The notes under the pieces were generated by a model. That model saw only the letters and a list, made by a program, of their open reading frames with translations. It did not search any database and was not told the DNA's origin. Source: a virus. Taken from it: a stretch of DNA of 34,046 nucleotides. Shown here piece after piece: positions 31,152-34,046 of this stretch (positions are counted from its first letter, which is position 1; each line of letters opens with the position of its first letter). Position numbers and translations under genes: made by a program. The DNA is taken from positions 1 through 34,046 of the IMG/VR virus record IMGVR_UViG_3300044712_002400. The stretch is one strand, 5' to 3'.

Positions 31152-32722
31152 GCACCATCGATCCTCTCGACACAGAACAGACCCCCTACCGAACCTTACC
31201 CACAGCAGAGGTCAAGCTCACCTGGGTGGACAATACGACGGGCGTCAAGGAGCTCGCCTTTGGCACTCGCCTGCCGTCGCAGCGCGGATACCAGAGAGAG
31301 CACGATCACGGCGATAAGGGCGGGGTGCATCTGGGGATGCCGCTCGAGCGCTACGTGTTTGGGCCCTATACCCGCAAGCGCTTCGATATGTATTCGGGGG
31401 TTCCTATCGTGGGATCCAACCCAACCAATCTCATCGCAACGGGCAAGGCAAAGCTCTTGCTCTCTGCGCCCTGCAGGGTGTTGGGTGGGGTGACGGGTGT
31501 GCATATTGATTTCCTCTTGGTGGGTCAGCTCGCAGCGGCGCCCCAACCGCTGACGCTCGCCTTTGTCTTGCGGCCTCTGGGGCTCGTGAACTTCAACAGC
31601 TTCTTGAGCTCCATCAACGATAGCGCCTTCACCTATGGCAACATGAAGAAGGTCGCGCTCTCTGTGCCGCTCTCGATCACTCGTCAGCGAGCGACCATCT
31701 CTGACCTCTCGCGCCTGGGGCCTGCGCACTCCTTACGCCAAGCAGAGCTCTGCGTCTTTCTGTGCAGCGATATCCTGTCGGGGGATTACATGCACATCAC
31801 CTCTGCCAACGTCCTGGTCGCCTCGACAACGACTGACGTTTCCCCACTCTCCGGGCCTCCTCCCCAGGCAGTCACTCTGTCGCAGGTACAAGCCGGCCAA
31901 CCTTTGTTAGCAGGTCTGGGAGAGCAGGCCAAGCAGCGCGGCAACGCGCTCAACCTCTCTGTGCAGGGGGTTCGCCCCGGATTCTGGGACAACCAGATCA
32001 ACCCCTCTGTGCCATGGGTGCAGGAGCTCACCGGCGCACATCAGCATCAGGGACTGAAGATCAAGCAAGCAGATGGAAGTTTCCTGGGAGATGGCCCGAT
32101 CCTGGGGTACTCGCTCTTTAGTCAGAGCTACGCGCAGGTAGGGGAGACCTCTGCAGACGAGTTCGTGGATAACCTTCCCTGCACGGGGATTAAGGTGAGC
32201 CGCACGGGAGTGATCGGACAACAGCTCACCTTCTTTCAAGACTTCCCGCTCGCCTCTGGGGTGAAGAAGATTTATCTGCTCTTTGCGCTGCGACCTGAGA
32301 CGAGCTCACCCAAGACGCGCCTCGCCGTCGCGGTGCATCTGACGCGAGCGAACGTGACCCCCACCACAACCAACAACAAGATCATCTCCTGCGCCGGAAC
32401 GCCCACGGTTGATGCGGCGGGCTATGTGGTGGGGACGGCAATCCCCGCGCCCACGGCGGGACATCAACCCAACGGCGGCAGAGAAGCGGCCGGGCTTGGC
32501 CTCTGGACGCGCGACGCCGAAGCAGCCCAGGCGCAATCTGGGGTGAGGCTGGAAAACTGTTATCGGGTGTCCGTTCCGGTGGAGATGGTGTTGCTTGATG
32601 AAGCCCGCGCGACGGAGCAATACACGCTCCGGTATCAGTTCCTCTTGTACGACGATCAGACAGAGACGGCGCTCGATGATGCAGCTGGGTTACTGTGGGT
32701 AAATGGAATCGCCGTAGAGTGA
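31148..32722 (+). CDS. Putative tail fibre/receptor-binding protein with duplicated HxH modules
   Basis: 524 residues from ATG 31148. Two HxH motifs, His52/His54 (EHDHGD) and His298/His300 (AHQHQG), lie 246 residues apart, each followed by a beta-rich module. This suggests an internal duplication. HxH motifs that bind metal in trimeric tail fibres are known from T4-like phages. The position at the end of the structural cluster before lysis supports host recognition. Trimerisation is inferred. The TGA is followed 2 nt later by palindrome copy 11. Confidence 0.6.
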   Translation: MSTIDPLDTEQTPYRTLPTAEVKLTWVDNTTGVKELAFGTRLPSQRGYQREHDHGDKGGVHLGMPLERYVFGPYTRKRFDMYSGVPIVGSNPTNLIATGKAKLLLSAPCRVLGGVTGVHIDFLLVGQLAAAPQPLTLAFVLRPLGLVNFNSFLSSINDSAFTYGNMKKVALSVPLSITRQRATISDLSRLGPAHSLRQAELCVFLCSDILSGDYMHITSANVLVASTTTDVSPLSGPPPQAVTLSQVQAGQPLLAGLGEQAKQRGNALNLSVQGVRPGFWDNQINPSVPWVQELTGAHQHQGLKIKQADGSFLGDGPILGYSLFSQSYAQVGETSADEFVDNLPCTGIKVSRTGVIGQQLTFFQDFPLASGVKKIYLLFALRPETSSPKTRLAVAVHLTRANVTPTTTNNKIISCAGTPTVDAAGYVVGTAIPAPTAGHQPNGGREAAGLGLWTRDAEAAQAQSGVRLENCYRVSVPVEMVLLDEARATEQYTLRYQFLLYDDQTETALDDAAGLLWVNGIAVE

Positions 32723-32747
32723 TCAACTGGGGAATTCCCCAGTTGAT
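32722..32747. repeat. Dispersed palindrome, copy 11 (longest)
   Basis: A 26-bp perfect palindrome (core 32725-32744, extended by ATC and GAT). The core begins 2 nt after the TGA of the fibre gene. A separate 14-bp palindrome TTTGCAGCTGCAAA (32782-32795) lies between it and the holin-like gene. Confidence 0.95.
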
Positions 32748-32832
32748 TGGAGGGCGCATAAAGTTCGCCTTTGCGCTTGATTTTGCAGCTGCAAACCCGC
32801 AGATCAGATCAGGTTGTTTGGAGGTCCTGCAC

Positions 32833-33228
32833 ATGCAAACGAGTGTACCTGTATCAGAGACTGTACCCGAGACTTGGACCGGGTTGCCGTATTGGACACA
32901 ATTGGGAGTTGGGTTTTTGCTGATCGGATTAAGTGCGAGCATCATCGCCTCGAACTTGCGCGCGGCGCTACCGCCCTCGCAAGAGCCCGGACAAAGGAGA
33001 GCGCTGCACTATTTGTATCCGCCCTTCTTTGGGTCGCTCTTTGCGACGCTTGCGCCGGTTGCCCTCCCCGGGTTTGGGTTGGATAGTCGGTGGTTGATTG
33101 GCATCGCCGCCCCTGTCCTGTTTGCTCCGCTGTACGATTACCTCAAAAAGCGGTATCTCTCTCAATTGGGTATTGTAGCCCCAGAGGCCAAAGACCTCGT
33201 AGCCCCCAACGGAGAGACAAAACCATGA
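32833..33228 (+). CDS. Holin-like membrane protein
   Basis: 131 residues from ATG 32833 with GGAGG upstream; the upstream in-frame extension through the palindrome lacks a Shine-Dalgarno. Two to three hydrophobic segments (about 22-40, 66-80, 85-105) and a polar, charged C-terminus fit a phage holin. Its place directly before a small membrane gene and the endolysin is typical of a lysis cassette. It would permeabilise the inner membrane to release the lysin. The exact class is not recognised. Confidence 0.6.
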   Translation: MQTSVPVSETVPETWTGLPYWTQLGVGFLLIGLSASIIASNLRAALPPSQEPGQRRALHYLYPPFFGSLFATLAPVALPGFGLDSRWLIGIAAPVLFAPLYDYLKKRYLSQLGIVAPEAKDLVAPNGETKP

Positions 33229-33392
33229 CACCCATCCTGATGCTCCTCGCGCTCATCGCACTGTTCTTTGTCTGGACCGCTTCTATCAAGAGGCAGGTCC
33301 TTAAACACCATCAACGCAGAGCGCCGTCGCATAAGACGACGACGTTTTACCGGCCGCACACTCCCGCAGACGGAGTCTCCGCGCGGCACTAA
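33225..33392 (+). CDS. Small single-pass membrane protein (lysis accessory)
   Basis: 55 residues from ATG 33225 (ATGA overlap with the holin-like gene). One hydrophobic helix at residues 3-20 and a basic tail (KRQVLKHHQRR). Size and place between holin and endolysin are consistent with a small lysis accessory such as an antiholin or spanin component; the function is inferred. Confidence 0.55.
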   Translation: MTPILMLLALIALFFVWTASIKRQVLKHHQRRAPSHKTTTFYRPHTPADGVSARH

Positions 33393-33400
33393 GGAGGCCT

Positions 33401-34046
33401 ATGGCCGTTCTCTTTCGCCGGGGCGACAAGGGCCCCAAAGTCATCGCACTCCAACAAAAGATCCTCGCCCTCAACCCACTGGGCCTCCCTCGCTTTGGCG
33501 CCGATGGCGACCTGGGGGATGAGACCCTGCACGCTCTCTCGATCCTCCTCAATGACGACGACATCGAAGAGGCCGATATCATCACCGACTCGCAGCTGCA
33601 ATCGCTCGACGCTCGCCTCTCGACAGAGAGGGCAAGGTCTGGGGTGGTGAGCTATCTCGATCGTCGCAGCTTCGCCTCTGTCGCAGAGCGCAAAGGCAAG
33701 CGCACTCGAACCGAGTACGATCTCGTATGGCACCAAACAGACTGCGAGATGGGCGAGCGCCCGGCCCGCTATGACGGTGTCCCCGTTCACTTCGTGGTGA
33801 CCTCTGGGGGACAGGTGATACAGCTCCATGATGTGGATGAGCGGCTCAACGCTGCGCACTACCTCAACGGGACGGGCATCTCGATCGAGATAGAGGGACA
33901 CTTCGCCGGCATCGAGGGCGACCTCTCTGATGCCTCGTACCCTGACTATCACAAGGACGCCGGCCGAACTCCCCAGGAAATCACCCCGCTGCAGATTGAA
34001 GCGGCCAAGCGCTGCGTGAAGATCATCAAAGAGCAGCTCGCCAAAC
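33401..34046 (+). CDS. Endolysin: peptidoglycan-binding + amidase_2 (partial at right edge)
   Basis: 215 residues visible from ATG 33401 with AAGGAGG upstream, running off the window. Residues 1-50 look like a PG_binding_1 domain (RRGDKGPKVIALQQKIL and FGADGDLGDETLHAL). Residues 105-215 are an amidase_2 fold with the first zinc His111 (LVWHQTD), a VPVHFVVTSGGQVIQLHD core and GISIEIEGHF. The second zinc ligand and the DPG motif lie beyond the edge, and the matching fragment is at positions 2-196. Wall binding plus amide-bond cleavage releases phage progeny. Confidence 0.85.
   Translation, partial: MAVLFRRGDKGPKVIALQQKILALNPLGLPRFGADGDLGDETLHALSILLNDDDIEEADIITDSQLQSLDARLSTERARSGVVSYLDRRSFASVAERKGKRTRTEYDLVWHQTDCEMGERPARYDGVPVHFVVTSGGQVIQLHDVDERLNAAHYLNGTGISIEIEGHFAGIEGDLSDASYPDYHKDAGRTPQEITPLQIEAAKRCVKIIKEQLAK

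Noticed and set aside
199-32747. Palindromes as a CRISPR array
   Set aside because: Copies are separated by 0.9-6 kb, not by short spacers, and no cas genes are present.
199-32747. Palindromes as ordinary rho-independent terminators
   Set aside because: No T-tract follows any copy, four lie inside coding sequence, and several sit within operons that must be read through.
1-34046. tRNA or rRNA genes
   Set aside because: No cloverleaf-like or rRNA-like stretch was seen in the intergenic regions.

Overview
The window reads as an essentially complete genome of a temperate, long non-contractile-tailed (siphovirus-like) phage of about 34 kb. It has one tyrosine integrase, an excisionase-like gene, and a full head-packaging, tail and lysis cassette. 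The two window ends appear to be the two halves of one endolysin gene. The N-terminal peptidoglycan-binding and amidase region is at 33401-34046, and the missing amidase C-terminus (His-Arg and Asp-Pro-Gly motifs) is at 2-196. The contig therefore looks like a circular or circularly permuted phage genome opened inside the lysin. The host is probably a myxobacterium or related Myxococcota/Deltaproteobacteria: gene 6600-7220 encodes a secreted protein with two Cys-rich CGNG/CDDGN repeats of the kind abundant in those bacteria. This host call is an inference from one gene. GC content is high.

Layout. (1) 2-447: lysin end and a small helical ORF. (2) 681-6379, minus strand: a tightly coupled early operon of seven genes (ATGA or TAATG junctions throughout, except a 1-nt gap before the last), many with Cys zinc-binding motifs, dominated by a 1046-residue ParB-like / HTH / MT-A70 adenine-methylase fusion. 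(3) 6380-6599: AT-rich divergent promoter region. (4) 6600-9147, plus strand: the secreted Cys-rich protein (likely a moron), a ribbon-helix-helix-like protein, a SWIM-finger protein, a frameshifted sigma-region-4-like regulator and a small helical protein, with two good promoters carrying dyad operators. (5) 9144-11004: two tiny genes, excisionase, integrase and a probable attP region. (6) 11001-12347: an unknown gene and about 590 bp of non-coding control DNA with iterated GGTTATCT sites and hairpins. (7) 12348-24827: late genes in order: small genes, small and large terminase, DUF935-like portal, prohead protease with a nested scaffold start, capsid cement, major capsid protein, connectors, tail tube, and tail chaperones with a probable programmed -1 frameshift. 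(8) 24837-32722: tape measure, baseplate and receptor-binding proteins. (9) 32833-34046: holin-like genes and endolysin.

The most striking feature is a dispersed perfect palindrome, AACTGGGGAATTCCCCAGTT. It is present ten times (one copy with a compensated base-pair change) plus one decayed copy, spread across early and late regions. Most copies sit 2-3 nt after a stop codon and/or 13-16 nt before a start codon. Four copies lie in frame inside proteins, where they encode QLGNSPVE or NWGIPQL. It does not match any element I know. It could be a phage operator or parS-like site, an RNA hairpin for intercistronic control, or a mobile palindromic element.
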